Of a DNA stretch of 64,000 nucleotides, positions 1 to 9,158 are shown piece by piece. The number at the start of each line of letters is the position of its first letter. Position 1 is the first letter of the stretch. The DNA is from DASQDN01 sp963844855 (lineage in GTDB: Bacteria > Acidobacteriota > Terriglobia > Bryobacterales > Bryobacteraceae): positions 248,001 through 312,000 of the forward strand of contig CAWJQP010000072.1 of assembly GCA_963844855.1 (NCBI GenBank), read 5' to 3'. Under the pieces are notes generated by a model. That model was not told where the DNA came from and searched no databases. It saw only the letters and a program-made list of their open reading frames with translations. The translations under genes were made by a program, and so were the position numbers.

Positions 1-1
1 T

Positions 2-637
2 GCGGCAATCGCAGCAAACGGTTTCGGAGCCGCTCCTCGGTTATCTGAATCTCACGGTGGTTGCGATATCGAGTTTGAAGCCATTCCGAAATCTTCAAGT
101 TCTGCTGGTCGGGACGTGCGGACTCTGGGTTTTGTAAATGTCGGTCAGGGAGCGATCGTCACGCCACAGAAAGCGATCCGAAACAAGATCGTAGAAAAGG
201 CGCGTAAGTATGGCTCACTTGATCGACCGTACGTGCTTGCGATAAACGCGACCGGAATGTTCGCGAATACACCTGCGGTGTTGCAAGCATTGTTCGGGAC
301 CGAGCAGATTGAAGCCGGTGTGCAGCGTTTTGGAATCGAACGAGTAAAGCTGACTCGCGCCGCTGATGGAGCATGGTTTGCGAACTCCGGGCCGCAGATA
401 ACGCGCGTCAGCGCTGCTATCGTGTTTTTAAACCTGCAACCATGGATGGTGGCTAAGTGCGAGGTCCAACTTTATCACCATCCTTGGGCCACGAGACCAT
501 ATACGGGTTCACTTGGTCGGCTTCCAAGCGTTGTTCTGCGGGACCGGAATATCTGCTTCGAAGAAGGACAGCCATTGTCGAGGATCCTCAATCTTCCGGA
601 GCAGTGGCCAGACGACAGCATCGCTGATCTTCGGTAA
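2..637 (+). CDS. Unknown protein, 5' end outside the window
   Basis: The reading frame is open from the first bases of the window to a TAA at 635-637, giving at least 211 residues. A GTG at 116 could serve as a start, but the upstream codons also read as protein-like sequence, so the gene most likely begins before the window. The visible part contains a segment like 'KYGSLDRPYVLAINA' followed by 'ALFG'. I associate this with uncharacterised bacterial proteins sometimes found near nuclease or defence genes, but I cannot name the family. No membrane segment or metal motif is visible. The function is unknown. Confidence 0.55.
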   Translation, partial: AAIAANGFGAAPRLSESHGGCDIEFEAIPKSSSSAGRDVRTLGFVNVGQGAIVTPQKAIRNKIVEKARKYGSLDRPYVLAINATGMFANTPAVLQALFGTEQIEAGVQRFGIERVKLTRAADGAWFANSGPQITRVSAAIVFLNLQPWMVAKCEVQLYHHPWATRPYTGSLGRLPSVVLRDRNICFEEGQPLSRILNLPEQWPDDSIADLR

Positions 638-841
638 CGCGCCTTCATCGGCGGTGCACGAAGAGCAAAGCGCTGTCCAGTTCGGGTGAGTGGGCTTGTG
701 CTAAGCCAATTCACCTGGTTGTCTAACGGCGAAATCGCTGAAGTGAGTGTCCGCATCCCAGTCGCGATGCCTAAGACGTGGTGGTACTGATTTGGCTAAA
801 CTGCCGCACGCTATTATCCATCGACGCTGCTGAGCAGCGGG

Positions 842-3118
842 TTAGTCGAAGGGCGATACGCCAATCGTTTCGGCCAAAAGTTGCTGGAACCGCGCGTCTG
901 AGCGCATCTCGTCCCAGAACAGGTCTACGCCGAGCCAGGCAATGTTCCAATTCCTTTCATTTACGGCGCGACCGAGCAATGTGAGGGCCTCGTCCGTATT
1001 GCCGAGACCGGCGTGGACAACGGCAGAATAAAAGGGCGCGGTGTACTGCACACGGCTTGCTTCGTCAAGCTTCGCCAGGATCTCTCTTGCCTCTTCGTGC
1101 CGGCCTGCCCTCGCGTAGACGAAACCGGCGCCGGCAAATTTCCAGGCTGAGTCGCCAAGCTCGTGTGCCTGGCGAGCGGAGAGCACGGCATTGCCCCAGT
1201 CACCCTGAATCGAATACGCAAGTGCAAGGTAATAGTGGGCCACCCAGTAACCCGGATGGAGTTCCACTGCGGCCCGAAAGCCCTCGACAGCCTCGGCACC
1301 GCGTCTCGCCCAATAGAGAGGCCATACAGCGCTTGTGTTTATGCTGGCTGAGAACGGATCGAGCTCCTGAGCTATTTTCAAGCTCTTGCGAGCTTCGTCA
1401 ACACGCCCGGTCATACCCAGAACAAAACCAAGCCACTGGTGCGCAGACGCATATCCGACGTTCAGTTTTACGGCTCGCCGGAGCGCCTCTTCTGCTTCGG
1501 GGAATCTCCAATCGAACAGAAGCAGCCCGAAGCCTGAGGAAGCATAGGCTTCACCGAGAGCGTCGTCGATCTGCAGCGCCATCTCCTGGGCGGCCTTGGC
1601 TCTGATCCGGGCCGGCCGGGAATCCATGTCGCCATAGATTCCCAGCATTTGTAAACAGTCAGCCAGGCCGGTGTAGGCCCGGGCATAGCTCGGGTCCGCT
1701 TCGATGGCCTGGTCGAAGTAGTTCCGCGCCTGCCTCATTCCGTCAATCGTTCTTTTGTTCCATGCATGCCTTCCACGGAGGTATAGCTGATAGGCTTTCG
1801 CGTCCTCCGTATAACGGCGTGCCATCCGAGCCTGCTCCTGTGCTGTGAAATGTACGCGGAGTCGACCGGAAATCTCGCGAGATAACTCATCCTCAATCGC
1901 AAAGATGTCTGTTAACTGTCGCTTGTATTGCTGGCCCCACAAGTGCGAACCATCCCGGACACTAACGAGTTCCGCGCCGATCACCAGGATCTCGCCGCGC
2001 TGAAAGATCCGGCCCGTCAGTACTACTTGCACACTGAGATCACGGCCAACTTGAATCGGATCGACGTCTTTCCCCTTATGACGAAATACTGTGCTGCGTG
2101 CAACCACTCTCAAGCCGCTCAATTGGGCAAAAGCGTTGATCAGGCTTTCGGTTATTCCGTCAGCCAGATATTCAGCGTCGGGCGAGTTCGATGACGTAAA
2201 GAATGGTAAAACGGCAATCGATTCAATCTCCGCATCACTACCTCGCTCGCTGGGGCGCCGACCTGCCGTCTTTTCGCCTGCCAGATCCCGCAAGATGAGC
2301 GCGAGGTCGACTGCGGACTGAGGCCGCCGGCTGGGATCTTTTTCGAGGCAACGACCAATCCAACGATTGAGCTCGGGTGGGATGGTTTGATCGTATTCTT
2401 GGACACCTCGTGGTTCATCATTGAGAATGGCGATGAGAGTGGAGGCTGGAGTGGAACGCTGGAATGCGCGGCGTCCGCTAACCATCTCATAGATCACACA
2501 AGCAAGCGAGAACACATCGGTAGCGGCGGTGAGGGGCTCGCCACGGACCTGTTCTGGCGCCATGTAGCCTACGGTTCCTGTAATCAAGTTCACGGCAGAA
2601 ACTGTGGAAGTCAGCGGATCCGGTTCACCTCTTTTGCCGAATTTGAACTGAGCGAGACCGAAATCGAGAATTTTCACGATTCCGCGGCTGGTCAAGAAGA
2701 TGTTCTCGGGCTTCAGATCGCGGTGGATGATTCCGGTTTCATGGGCAGCTGCGAGTCCGTCCGCGACACTGGCTGCGATATCTACTGCGCGCCGCCACGG
2801 AAGCGGAGAGCGCTCAATCACCGGGCGAAGTGTCTCGCCGTGTAAAAGTTCCGTGACCAGGAATAGCGGAGGATGCTCCAGCTCAGCATCGTAAATGGCC
2901 AGAATGTTTGGATGCGCTGATGCTGCAATGGCTCTGGCTTCTGTCTTAAACCGCAACAGTGCCCGGTCGTCGATCGACAGCTCTTCCTTCAATAGCTTCA
3001 CGGCGACGTCACGCTCAAGCCTGGTGTCCCACCCACGATACACGTCCCCCATGCCGCCGGAACCGATCAACGACACAATCGAGTACGGTCCGAGTCGAGT
3101 ATTGGGAGCTAGCGGCAT
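842..3118 (-). CDS. Cytoplasmic Ser/Thr protein kinase with TolB/FlgO-like and TPR regions
   Basis: This 758-residue protein starts with a complete eukaryote-like kinase domain (about residues 12-280). It has the glycine loop GSGGMG near 19-24, the ATP-binding Lys41, the catalytic loop HRDLKPEN at 132-139 and DFG at 152-154. Next comes a region of about 300-430 with the 'AVLPF...YLADGITESL' signature seen in FlgO/TolB-like domains attached to bacterial kinases and cyclases. Tetratricopeptide repeats follow to the C terminus. No transmembrane segment is visible, so it should phosphorylate cytosolic targets or cytosolic domains of membrane proteins, with the TPRs recruiting partners. An FHA-domain protein, a possible phosphothreonine reader, lies 3.3 kb away. 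The 204 bases downstream (638-841) hold no gene I can support. Confidence 0.93.
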   Translation of the reverse strand: MPLAPNTRLGPYSIVSLIGSGGMGDVYRGWDTRLERDVAVKLLKEELSIDDRALLRFKTEARAIAASAHPNILAIYDAELEHPPLFLVTELLHGETLRPVIERSPLPWRRAVDIAASVADGLAAAHETGIIHRDLKPENIFLTSRGIVKILDFGLAQFKFGKRGEPDPLTSTVSAVNLITGTVGYMAPEQVRGEPLTAATDVFSLACVIYEMVSGRRAFQRSTPASTLIAILNDEPRGVQEYDQTIPPELNRWIGRCLEKDPSRRPQSAVDLALILRDLAGEKTAGRRPSERGSDAEIESIAVLPFFTSSNSPDAEYLADGITESLINAFAQLSGLRVVARSTVFRHKGKDVDPIQVGRDLSVQVVLTGRIFQRGEILVIGAELVSVRDGSHLWGQQYKRQLTDIFAIEDELSREISGRLRVHFTAQEQARMARRYTEDAKAYQLYLRGRHAWNKRTIDGMRQARNYFDQAIEADPSYARAYTGLADCLQMLGIYGDMDSRPARIRAKAAQEMALQIDDALGEAYASSGFGLLLFDWRFPEAEEALRRAVKLNVGYASAHQWLGFVLGMTGRVDEARKSLKIAQELDPFSASINTSAVWPLYWARRGAEAVEGFRAAVELHPGYWVAHYYLALAYSIQGDWGNAVLSARQAHELGDSAWKFAGAGFVYARAGRHEEAREILAKLDEASRVQYTAPFYSAVVHAGLGNTDEALTLLGRAVNERNWNIAWLGVDLFWDEMRSDARFQQLLAETIGVSPFD

Positions 3119-3185
3119 GGAGCGCGTCTCATTCTATCGAAATCCGGGTTTGTGACAGTCCGGAGTTTCCGGGTGTCGCCATCGG

Positions 3186-3450
3186 CTAATTCGCCCGGAA
3201 GGTCGGGAATTTCGGGCCGACTGGTTGAATGTCACCATTGGCTTTTGGGGACCGAAAGAAGGTTGAATTCACACGAAATGACTGCTTGCGCCGACCAGAT
3301 GGTCTTCGATATGGGCAAAGTCGTACGTTTCCTGCCGCTACTTGTCGCGACGATCTTTCAAGACTTCCGCTATCCCGGAATAATCCTGCGATGTTTGCCC
3401 ACAATATTCATTGAGGACCACGGCAGAATCCCCATACCTTGAGTCGTAGT
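3186..3450 (-). pseudogene. Degraded fragment of a lytic transglycosylase C terminus
   Basis: This gene-free stretch (3119-3559) contains 48 bases at 3319-3366 that match 6512-6559, the 3' part of the FHA-transglycosylase gene, at 44 of 48 positions. Read on the minus strand the fragment gives VLKDRRDK, then a stop, then RQETYD. The intact protein has VLKDHRDKWPQETYD, so the Trp codon has become TAG. Flanking codons diverge quickly. I read this as the relic of a second transglycosylase copy. The exact limits are uncertain, and the rest of 3119-3559 shows no gene. Confidence 0.5.
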
Positions 3451-3559
3451 TAATCCGATCGTTCCTGTGTAGCCATTTGTGCTCAGGAACTATGCGCCGA
3501 TTTCCCTACATTCCTGCAGTCTCAACCGTTCCTTTCTGCATGAGGCTCAGAAGGGCATA

Positions 3560-4594
3560 ATGATGTCGAAAAGAATTTTTCTTACGTTCGTGCTGGGCGT
3601 TTCAGCCGTTCAAATGATTACGGCGGCCCCGCCGCCCCGTGTCGAAAAATACGACCGTCAGCAGGCCCGTCTCAAATACGTGAGGCCGACGGAGATTCCC
3701 TTTCCGAAAAGCAATCAGTACACGCCCGCGCGCGAACTGCTGGGACGTACGCTGTTCTTCGATCCGCGGCTGTCCGGTTCAAAGTTCATTTCCTGTGCGA
3801 CTTGTCACAATCCTGGCTTCTCATGGGGAGACGGGCTTCCCCTGGCGATCGGCCACGGAATGAAACAACTGGGCCGTCGGACGCCGACCATTCTGAACCT
3901 CGCCTGGGCTGAGTTGCTGTTCTGGGATGGGCGTGCTGAATCGCTTGAGGAACAGGCTCTTGGCCCAATCGCAGCGCCGGGAGAAATGAATCAGCCGCTG
4001 GACAAAATGATCGCCACTGTCAGTTCGATTCGGGGATACAAGCCGCTTTTTGAGAGCGCCTACCCGGGCGAGCCGGCTAACGAAAAGACGGTGGCACGAG
4101 CGATTGCGACTTTTGAGCGGAGCGTCGTTTCCGGTCAGGCGCCCTTCGACAAATGGATTGCCGGCGATGAATCAGCAATCTCGGAAAAGGCCAAACACGG
4201 ATTTGACCTTTTCAATACGAAAGCAGCGTGCGCAACCTGCCACAGCGGCTGGGCGTTCACCGACGGTGGTTTCCACGACTCGGACTGAAGACGGAAGATC
4301 GGGGTCGCGGCTCTATTCTTCCGCAACTCGAAGCCATGCAGCATGCCTTCAAGACACCCACGCTGCGCAATGTAACCATGCGCGCTCCTTATATGCACAA
4401 TGGCGCAGAAGCCACGCTGGATGAAGTGATGGAACTTTACAATTCCGGCGGCCCGTGTGAAGCGGCCCAGTCTATCTCCTGAGATTTTTGAACTGAAGCT
4501 CACACCGGAGGAGAAGAGCAGCGTCATCACATTTCTGGAAACACTGACCAGCGTCGACAAACCCATTTCGGAGCCGGTTCTGCCGCGCCGCTAG
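3560..4594 (+). pseudogene. Di-heme cytochrome c peroxidase (MauG/CcpA family), split by two single-base indels
   Basis: The ATG at 3560 follows an AGAAGGG box and starts a signal peptide (MMSKRIFLTFVLG...ITAA). Two heme c motifs are visible, CATCHN near base 3800 and CATCHS near 4235, as expected for the periplasmic di-heme peroxidase family that reduces peroxide or oxidises protein partners. The frame ends early at 4288, but the family's C-terminal signature (FKTPTLRNV, APYMHNG, EVMELYNSGG) continues in another frame from 4282. A one-base loss near 4280 explains this. An extra T near 4456 returns the sequence to the original frame, giving 'SPEIFELKLTPEEK' and the stop at 4594. The enzyme is therefore complete apart from two compensating indels, either sequence errors or a recently broken gene. 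A cupredoxin follows 21 bases downstream. Confidence 0.8.
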
Positions 4595-4615
4595 GCAATC
4601 TGTCAGAGAGGAATT

Positions 4616-4930
4616 ATGAAAAAACTTGCAACCACTTTTCTTGCGGCGGGAATGCTGACTACCAGCTTCGGCGCCGAGCAGACCGTCGAGCAGAAGGACC
4701 GCACATTCTCGCACACTGAGATTACTCTCCGTCCAGGGGACTCGGTCGTCTTCAAGAACTCCGATGACGTGACGCACAACGTCTTCTCGATGTCGAAAGG
4801 AATGGAATTCGATATTCGCCGCCAGGCTCCCGGTGGGTCTTCAACGGTTCCGTTTCCGAAACAAGGCGTATCGGAAGTCCGGTGCTCGATTCATCCGCGG
4901 ATGAAGCTGATCGTGACGGTGAAGAAGTAG
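4616..4930 (+). CDS. Small secreted cupredoxin (plastocyanin/amicyanin-like)
   Basis: This 104-residue protein has an N-terminal signal peptide (about residues 1-19, MKKLATTFLAAGMLTTSFGA) and a single cupredoxin domain. The predicted type 1 copper ligands are His54 in THNVFS and Cys90, His93 and Met96 in the short loop CSIHPRM. That C-x2-H-x2-M spacing is typical of amicyanin/pseudoazurin-like proteins. It probably shuttles electrons in the periplasm. The di-heme peroxidase immediately upstream is an obvious partner, since copper proteins are known donors for that family. The RBS AGAGAGGA lies just before the ATG. Confidence 0.85.
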   Translation: MKKLATTFLAAGMLTTSFGAEQTVEQKDRTFSHTEITLRPGDSVVFKNSDDVTHNVFSMSKGMEFDIRRQAPGGSSTVPFPKQGVSEVRCSIHPRMKLIVTVKK

Positions 4931-4943
4931 GTGTGACTTCGCC

Positions 4944-6380
4944 ATGCGACTTCCTCTGATTGAACGAACGTATCTGACCTTTATACCCGTTCTGGTAATG
5001 GGCATTATGGTTGGGCTGACAGCGCGGAGCAGTTTGAAAAACAACGCACGCGAACTGATAGAAGCTCGTCAGCTAAAAGAGTACGCGGTTCAGTCGCTGG
5101 CGCTCCTCCTTACCCAAGACGACGCCTCCAAAATGCTGATTATCGATCCCGACAATCCTTCGGCGGGAACGCGTAAGATCAGTGCTTATGATGCCAATAC
5201 GGCGCTATTGACGAAGATTGGCCAAATTGCTGGCGCCGAAGAAATCCGAACCATCATTCGACAGCTTTCCGAACTGGACAAAAAACAGCTTCGCCCGGTG
5301 GACACCGAACTTTTGGAAGCAATTGGCGAGGGAAAGCAGGATCTGGCAAAGCTTTATCTGGAGAAATACGAGCCGGCGCGCAACGCTTATGAAGCGCTGA
5401 TTCGAAAGCTGGGCGATGCGGCCGAAGCGCGCGCTGTGGCTGCAGCGGGCCGGTTGAACGAGAAGAATGCGGAATCTCTCCGTGCGATCGGCACAACACT
5501 CGGAATAGGTCTGCTCCTGGTGAGCGTCATTACAATGGTGATTACCCGTCAGATTGCACGGCGATTACGGGTGACCGTGGAGCGGCTTCAGGAACAGGCT
5601 CAGATCACGGATCTGTCAAGCGCCGAGATTCGTCGCTCCAGCGAGCAGATCGCTTCGGGCGCCGTGACCACAGCAACTTCGCTCGAAGAAACCGCTGCTT
5701 CGATCTACGAGATTTCGCGGGTTTCGGAGACATCTGCAGATAACGCCAAGGCAGCGAATACACTGGCCGGGGAAACGGCGGCAGCCGCGGACAAGGCCAC
5801 CCAGAATCTCACGAGCATGACTGAGGCGATGAAGGCTATTCGCAATTCAAGCAAGAGCATTTCAAAAATCATTGCCACTATCGACGAGATTGCCTTTCAG
5901 ACCAATATTCTTGCTCTTAACGCAGCAGTGGAAGCCGCGCGCGCCGGAGAGGCTGGCCAGGGGTTCTCAGTGGTCGCCGATGAAGTGCGTAATCTTGCGG
6001 GACGAAGCGCGCAGGCTGCCTCGGAGACAGCTCTGTTGATCAAGGCTGCCGTTGACAGTGCCAACCGCGGAGACAGTGTCAGCACCATGGTGGCGAGTGA
6101 CCTTCTCGCGATCGTGCAGAAAGCGCGCGTTCTCGACGGGCTGGTGGGGTCGATGGCGGCTGCTTCCGAGGAGCAGAGCCGCGGGATATCCCAGATTCAG
6201 GTTGCCGTCACCCAGGTTGAGCTGGTAACGCAGGGCAGCAAAGAGCACGCTCAAACGGGAGTTCAGTCGGCCGATGAGCTCAAACGCCAGGCGACGGCTC
6301 TGAATTCTGCTGTGGGCGATCTGCTGGTGCTGGTCGGTCGGTCGAACAAGAAGGGTAGTCAGGCGGAAAAAACAGCTTGA
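4944..6380 (+). CDS. Methyl-accepting chemotaxis protein
   Basis: The 478-residue chemoreceptor has one N-terminal membrane segment (about 9-27), a periplasmic helical domain of roughly 150 residues compatible with a four-helix-bundle sensor, a second membrane segment (about 183-202) and a long cytoplasmic coiled coil. The conserved hairpin tip that binds CheA/CheW is clear (EIAFQTNILALNAAVEAARAGE region). A normal HAMP domain is hard to recognise after the second membrane segment. The gene begins 13 bases after the cupredoxin stop and probably belongs to the same transcript, so a redox-related or peroxide-related stimulus is a reasonable guess. No other chemotaxis genes lie nearby. Confidence 0.93.
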   Translation: MRLPLIERTYLTFIPVLVMGIMVGLTARSSLKNNARELIEARQLKEYAVQSLALLLTQDDASKMLIIDPDNPSAGTRKISAYDANTALLTKIGQIAGAEEIRTIIRQLSELDKKQLRPVDTELLEAIGEGKQDLAKLYLEKYEPARNAYEALIRKLGDAAEARAVAAAGRLNEKNAESLRAIGTTLGIGLLLVSVITMVITRQIARRLRVTVERLQEQAQITDLSSAEIRRSSEQIASGAVTTATSLEETAASIYEISRVSETSADNAKAANTLAGETAAAADKATQNLTSMTEAMKAIRNSSKSISKIIATIDEIAFQTNILALNAAVEAARAGEAGQGFSVVADEVRNLAGRSAQAASETALLIKAAVDSANRGDSVSTMVASDLLAIVQKARVLDGLVGSMAAASEEQSRGISQIQVAVTQVELVTQGSKEHAQTGVQSADELKRQATALNSAVGDLLVLVGRSNKKGSQAEKTA

Positions 6381-6413
6381 GGCTGGACATCTTAACGTGC
6401 TACCAACACGGAC

Positions 6414-7886
6414 CTAATGAGCTTCGAGATGGGCCAGAGGATTTTGGAACTTGAAGCCAAACAGCTTCGGACTCTCTCCGATTACTGCAGCCGAGAAAAT
6501 GTAATAGACATAGTCGTACGTTTCCTGCGGCCACTTGTCACGATGATCTTTCAAGACTTTCCAGAAATTGCGGTCTCTGGGATTGGCGGGCATGCTTTGT
6601 AGTAGCTTGACGATGCGATGTTCGCCCCAGTTATATGAGGCGATCACGAGCAATCCTGAAGCTTGCGCATCCGTGCTGTAAATGTCTTTCAAATAGCGAG
6701 ACGCAGCTCCCGTTGCTTTCTCCCAGTTGTGCCGATCATCCGCGACGTCCGGACGGCGAAAATCGGCGAGAGGGCCGATGCGCAAACCATACTTCACAGC
6801 GGTCTCGGGAATGAACTGCCACATCCCTTTCGCGATGCCTTTGTAAGTCGGCGGACCACTAATGAATGGATCGAAGTCGCTCTCCTGAAGCGCAAGATAA
6901 AAGAATTGCGGTGGCAAATTCTGCGCTAGTAATTCGTTCGCAATACGAGTTGTATAGCCGTTTATTTCGGCCTTCTGAATCGCGTTGGCAAGCCTGCCGG
7001 AAGATTGCCACTTCTTGATGTAGTTCTGCACTTCTTCGACGAAACCGGGCGGCATGTCGAGCTCGCACTCGCCAAAAACACGCGCCATACGCAGGATGAG
7101 CCGCTGGTCTTCCGTCATCTTCGGGTCGTAGACACGCAATGACGTAAGGAAGCGGTCGTAACTCTTTTCCATTTCCTTCTGGCGGCTCCGATATTTGGTC
7201 ACCTGAGCTGCGCCTTGCTGGTTTTGATTATCCTGAACCAGCTTCTCAAGATTCGCAATATCCACGTCGAGTGACTTCATGGCGTAGAAGATTTCTTTCG
7301 CCATCGCTGTCTGTTTGGCGATGTGTTGATGCTGGTAGACCGCGTACGCGCCAACGGCCGCGACGATCAACACAAGACCGGCGACGATGCCGTGATACTT
7401 GCGCTTCTGCTTCTTCTGAACCTTTTGGAAGGCTCGGCGGACCATCTGGGTGTGCTCGCCAACCGTCTCGCCCGCAGCGGGTTCTTTGAAGTAGCGGGCC
7501 GCATAGACGGCTGTCGAATCGAGTGAGGTAGCGGGGGGTGGAGGTACGACGGGCTGCTCAACTTCAAAAGCAACTTCCGGTCCAGCGATACCTAGACGTA
7601 TAGTCAAGGTCGGCGTGATCGGCATTTCCTGCACACGACTGTCGCCGACGTATATGCCGTTGCTGCTTCCCAAATCGCGAACGCGCCACTGTCCGCCCTC
7701 GAATAAGACCTGGGCTTGATAGCGGCTGACATACTCGTTTTGAACGCGCAGCTCGCAGTCTTCGGCGCGTCCGATGCGAAACGTGGTGGTGAAACGCCGA
7801 TCCTGAAATTCCGGAGCGCCGGCGCCGGTAGTGACCCGTAAAACCGGTGGCGCCTGGAATATTTCAGAAGGTGTGCGCGCGGCCAT
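6414..7886 (-). CDS. FHA-domain membrane-anchored lytic transglycosylase
   Basis: This 490-residue protein combines three parts. An N-terminal FHA domain (about 17-110) carries the phosphothreonine-binding residues Gly39-Arg40, Ser54-Arg55 and Asn76 (SSNG). A transmembrane helix (about 165-187) follows a basic KKQKRKYH stretch. The C-terminal SLT-type transglycosylase domain (about 315-470) has the catalytic Glu335 in ALQESDFDP, GMWQF at 354-358 and ASYNWGEHR near 416. The layout places the FHA domain in the cytosol and the murein-cleaving domain in the periplasm, which suggests control by Ser/Thr phosphorylation. That last point is inference. The gene is divergent from the sugar-acid operon starting at 7914. 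A decayed copy of its 3' end lies at about 3319-3366. Confidence 0.9.
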   Translation of the reverse strand: MAARTPSEIFQAPPVLRVTTGAGAPEFQDRRFTTTFRIGRAEDCELRVQNEYVSRYQAQVLFEGGQWRVRDLGSSNGIYVGDSRVQEMPITPTLTIRLGIAGPEVAFEVEQPVVPPPPATSLDSTAVYAARYFKEPAAGETVGEHTQMVRRAFQKVQKKQKRKYHGIVAGLVLIVAAVGAYAVYQHQHIAKQTAMAKEIFYAMKSLDVDIANLEKLVQDNQNQQGAAQVTKYRSRQKEMEKSYDRFLTSLRVYDPKMTEDQRLILRMARVFGECELDMPPGFVEEVQNYIKKWQSSGRLANAIQKAEINGYTTRIANELLAQNLPPQFFYLALQESDFDPFISGPPTYKGIAKGMWQFIPETAVKYGLRIGPLADFRRPDVADDRHNWEKATGAASRYLKDIYSTDAQASGLLVIASYNWGEHRIVKLLQSMPANPRDRNFWKVLKDHRDKWPQETYDYVYYIFSAAVIGESPKLFGFKFQNPLAHLEAH

Positions 7887-7913
7887 TTATCCTAGCTTAA
7901 GCGAGCTTATCGC

Positions 7914-9158
7914 GTGAAAATCATCGACATACGTGCAACGACTATAACCGTGCCTCTGGAAGCTCCTCTTCGTCATGCGAATGGCTGTCACTGGGGCCGC
8001 TTTGTTCGAACCATTGTTGAAGTGGAAACGGACAACGGGATTATCGGTCTCGGAGAAATGGGTGGGGGAGGGGAATCGGCGGAGGCGGCATTCCGGGCGA
8101 TGAAGACTTATCTTGTCGGTCACGACCCGGCGCGGTTGGAGGAAATGCGATTCCTGATCGCGAATCCTACCGCCTCGCTTTATAACAATCGGACTCAAAT
8201 TCTAGCGGCTCTCGAGTTCGCTTGCCTGGATATTCTCGGGCAGGCATGGAACGTGCCGATCTATGACATTCTAGGCGGTAAATTACGGGACAGAGTGCCC
8301 TTTGCCTCGTATTGTTTCTTTCGATTTCCAAATCCGCAGACCGGTCAAGGGGAAGTCCGCACTGTCGATCAAGTAATTGAAAATGCGAAAGATCTGAAGC
8401 AGCGGTACGGCTTCACGACGCACAAAATGAAAGCCGGTGTTTTTCATCCGGATCATGAAGTGGAACTCTATCGCGCACTGGGCGAAACTTTCCCAGAAGA
8501 CAAAATTCGCTACGACCCCAACGCGACCTTTTCGACGGAACAGGCAATTCGCTTCGGCCAACGCATCGAAGGACTCAATAACGATTATTTCGAGGATCCG
8601 GTTTATGGGTTAAACGGCATGCGCCGGGTGCGGGAGATGGTGCGCATTCCGCTTGCAACCAACACCGTCGTGGTCAATTTCGAGCAGCTTTCGGCGAATA
8701 TCCTCGATCCGGCGGTTGATGTCATTCTCTTGGATACAACATTCTGGGGAGGCATTCGCCAGTGCGTCAAAGCGGCGGGGGTGTGTGAGACATTCCAATT
8801 TGGGGTTGCTGTCCACTCTTCCGGCGAGCTGGGAATTCAATTGGCGACAATGCTTCATCTGGGCGCGGTAATTCCGAATCTTTCGTTCGCTGCCGATGCC
8901 CATTATCACCATTTGACAGACGATATCATCGAAGGTGGCCTAATGCCCTACGAAAAAGGCGCGATTCGCGTCCCGGACGGACCGGGTTTAGGCGTCCGGC
9001 TCAATCGCGATAAGCTCTTAGAATACAGGGACTTGTACCAGCGACTTGGCGGCTACCCTTACGACCAGGACCCTTCACGTCCCGGTTGGGCGCCGATCAT
9101 TCCGAACGACCGCTGGGCGGACCCAAAGGACGATACATGCCCGAAGATACCGTATTGA
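7914..9158 (+). CDS. Enolase-superfamily sugar acid dehydratase (glucarate dehydratase-like)
   Basis: The 414-residue protein shows the full catalytic layout of the glucarate dehydratase subgroup. It has a Lys171-x-Lys173 base pair, Asp201 and Asn203, Glu227 and Asn250 for Mg binding and substrate contact, and an Asp274/His301 dyad (DTTFWGG, AVHSSGELG). Enzymes of this group abstract the proton next to a carboxylate and eliminate water from acid sugars such as D-glucarate. The exact substrate cannot be fixed from sequence. It overlaps the next gene, a uronate-isomerase-like enzyme, by 22 bases, which points to a two-gene sugar-acid operon. The length is close to typical. Confidence 0.85.
   Translation: MKIIDIRATTITVPLEAPLRHANGCHWGRFVRTIVEVETDNGIIGLGEMGGGGESAEAAFRAMKTYLVGHDPARLEEMRFLIANPTASLYNNRTQILAALEFACLDILGQAWNVPIYDILGGKLRDRVPFASYCFFRFPNPQTGQGEVRTVDQVIENAKDLKQRYGFTTHKMKAGVFHPDHEVELYRALGETFPEDKIRYDPNATFSTEQAIRFGQRIEGLNNDYFEDPVYGLNGMRRVREMVRIPLATNTVVVNFEQLSANILDPAVDVILLDTTFWGGIRQCVKAAGVCETFQFGVAVHSSGELGIQLATMLHLGAVIPNLSFAADAHYHHLTDDIIEGGLMPYEKGAIRVPDGPGLGVRLNRDKLLEYRDLYQRLGGYPYDQDPSRPGWAPIIPNDRWADPKDDTCPKIPY

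Noticed and set aside
1057..1605. A 182-codon plus-strand frame antisense to the kinase TPR region
   Set aside because: The composition is Arg/Pro/Ser rich and the kinase frame is clearly coding here.
3461..3490. Inverted repeat GTTCCTG/CAGGAAC upstream of the peroxidase gene
   Set aside because: Seven-base arms with a 16-base spacer are not rare by chance, and no promoter elements fit around it.
4228..4482. Separate small gene in the middle of the peroxidase locus
   Set aside because: Its protein is the continuation of the peroxidase with conserved motifs, so it is part of the frameshifted gene and not an independent one.
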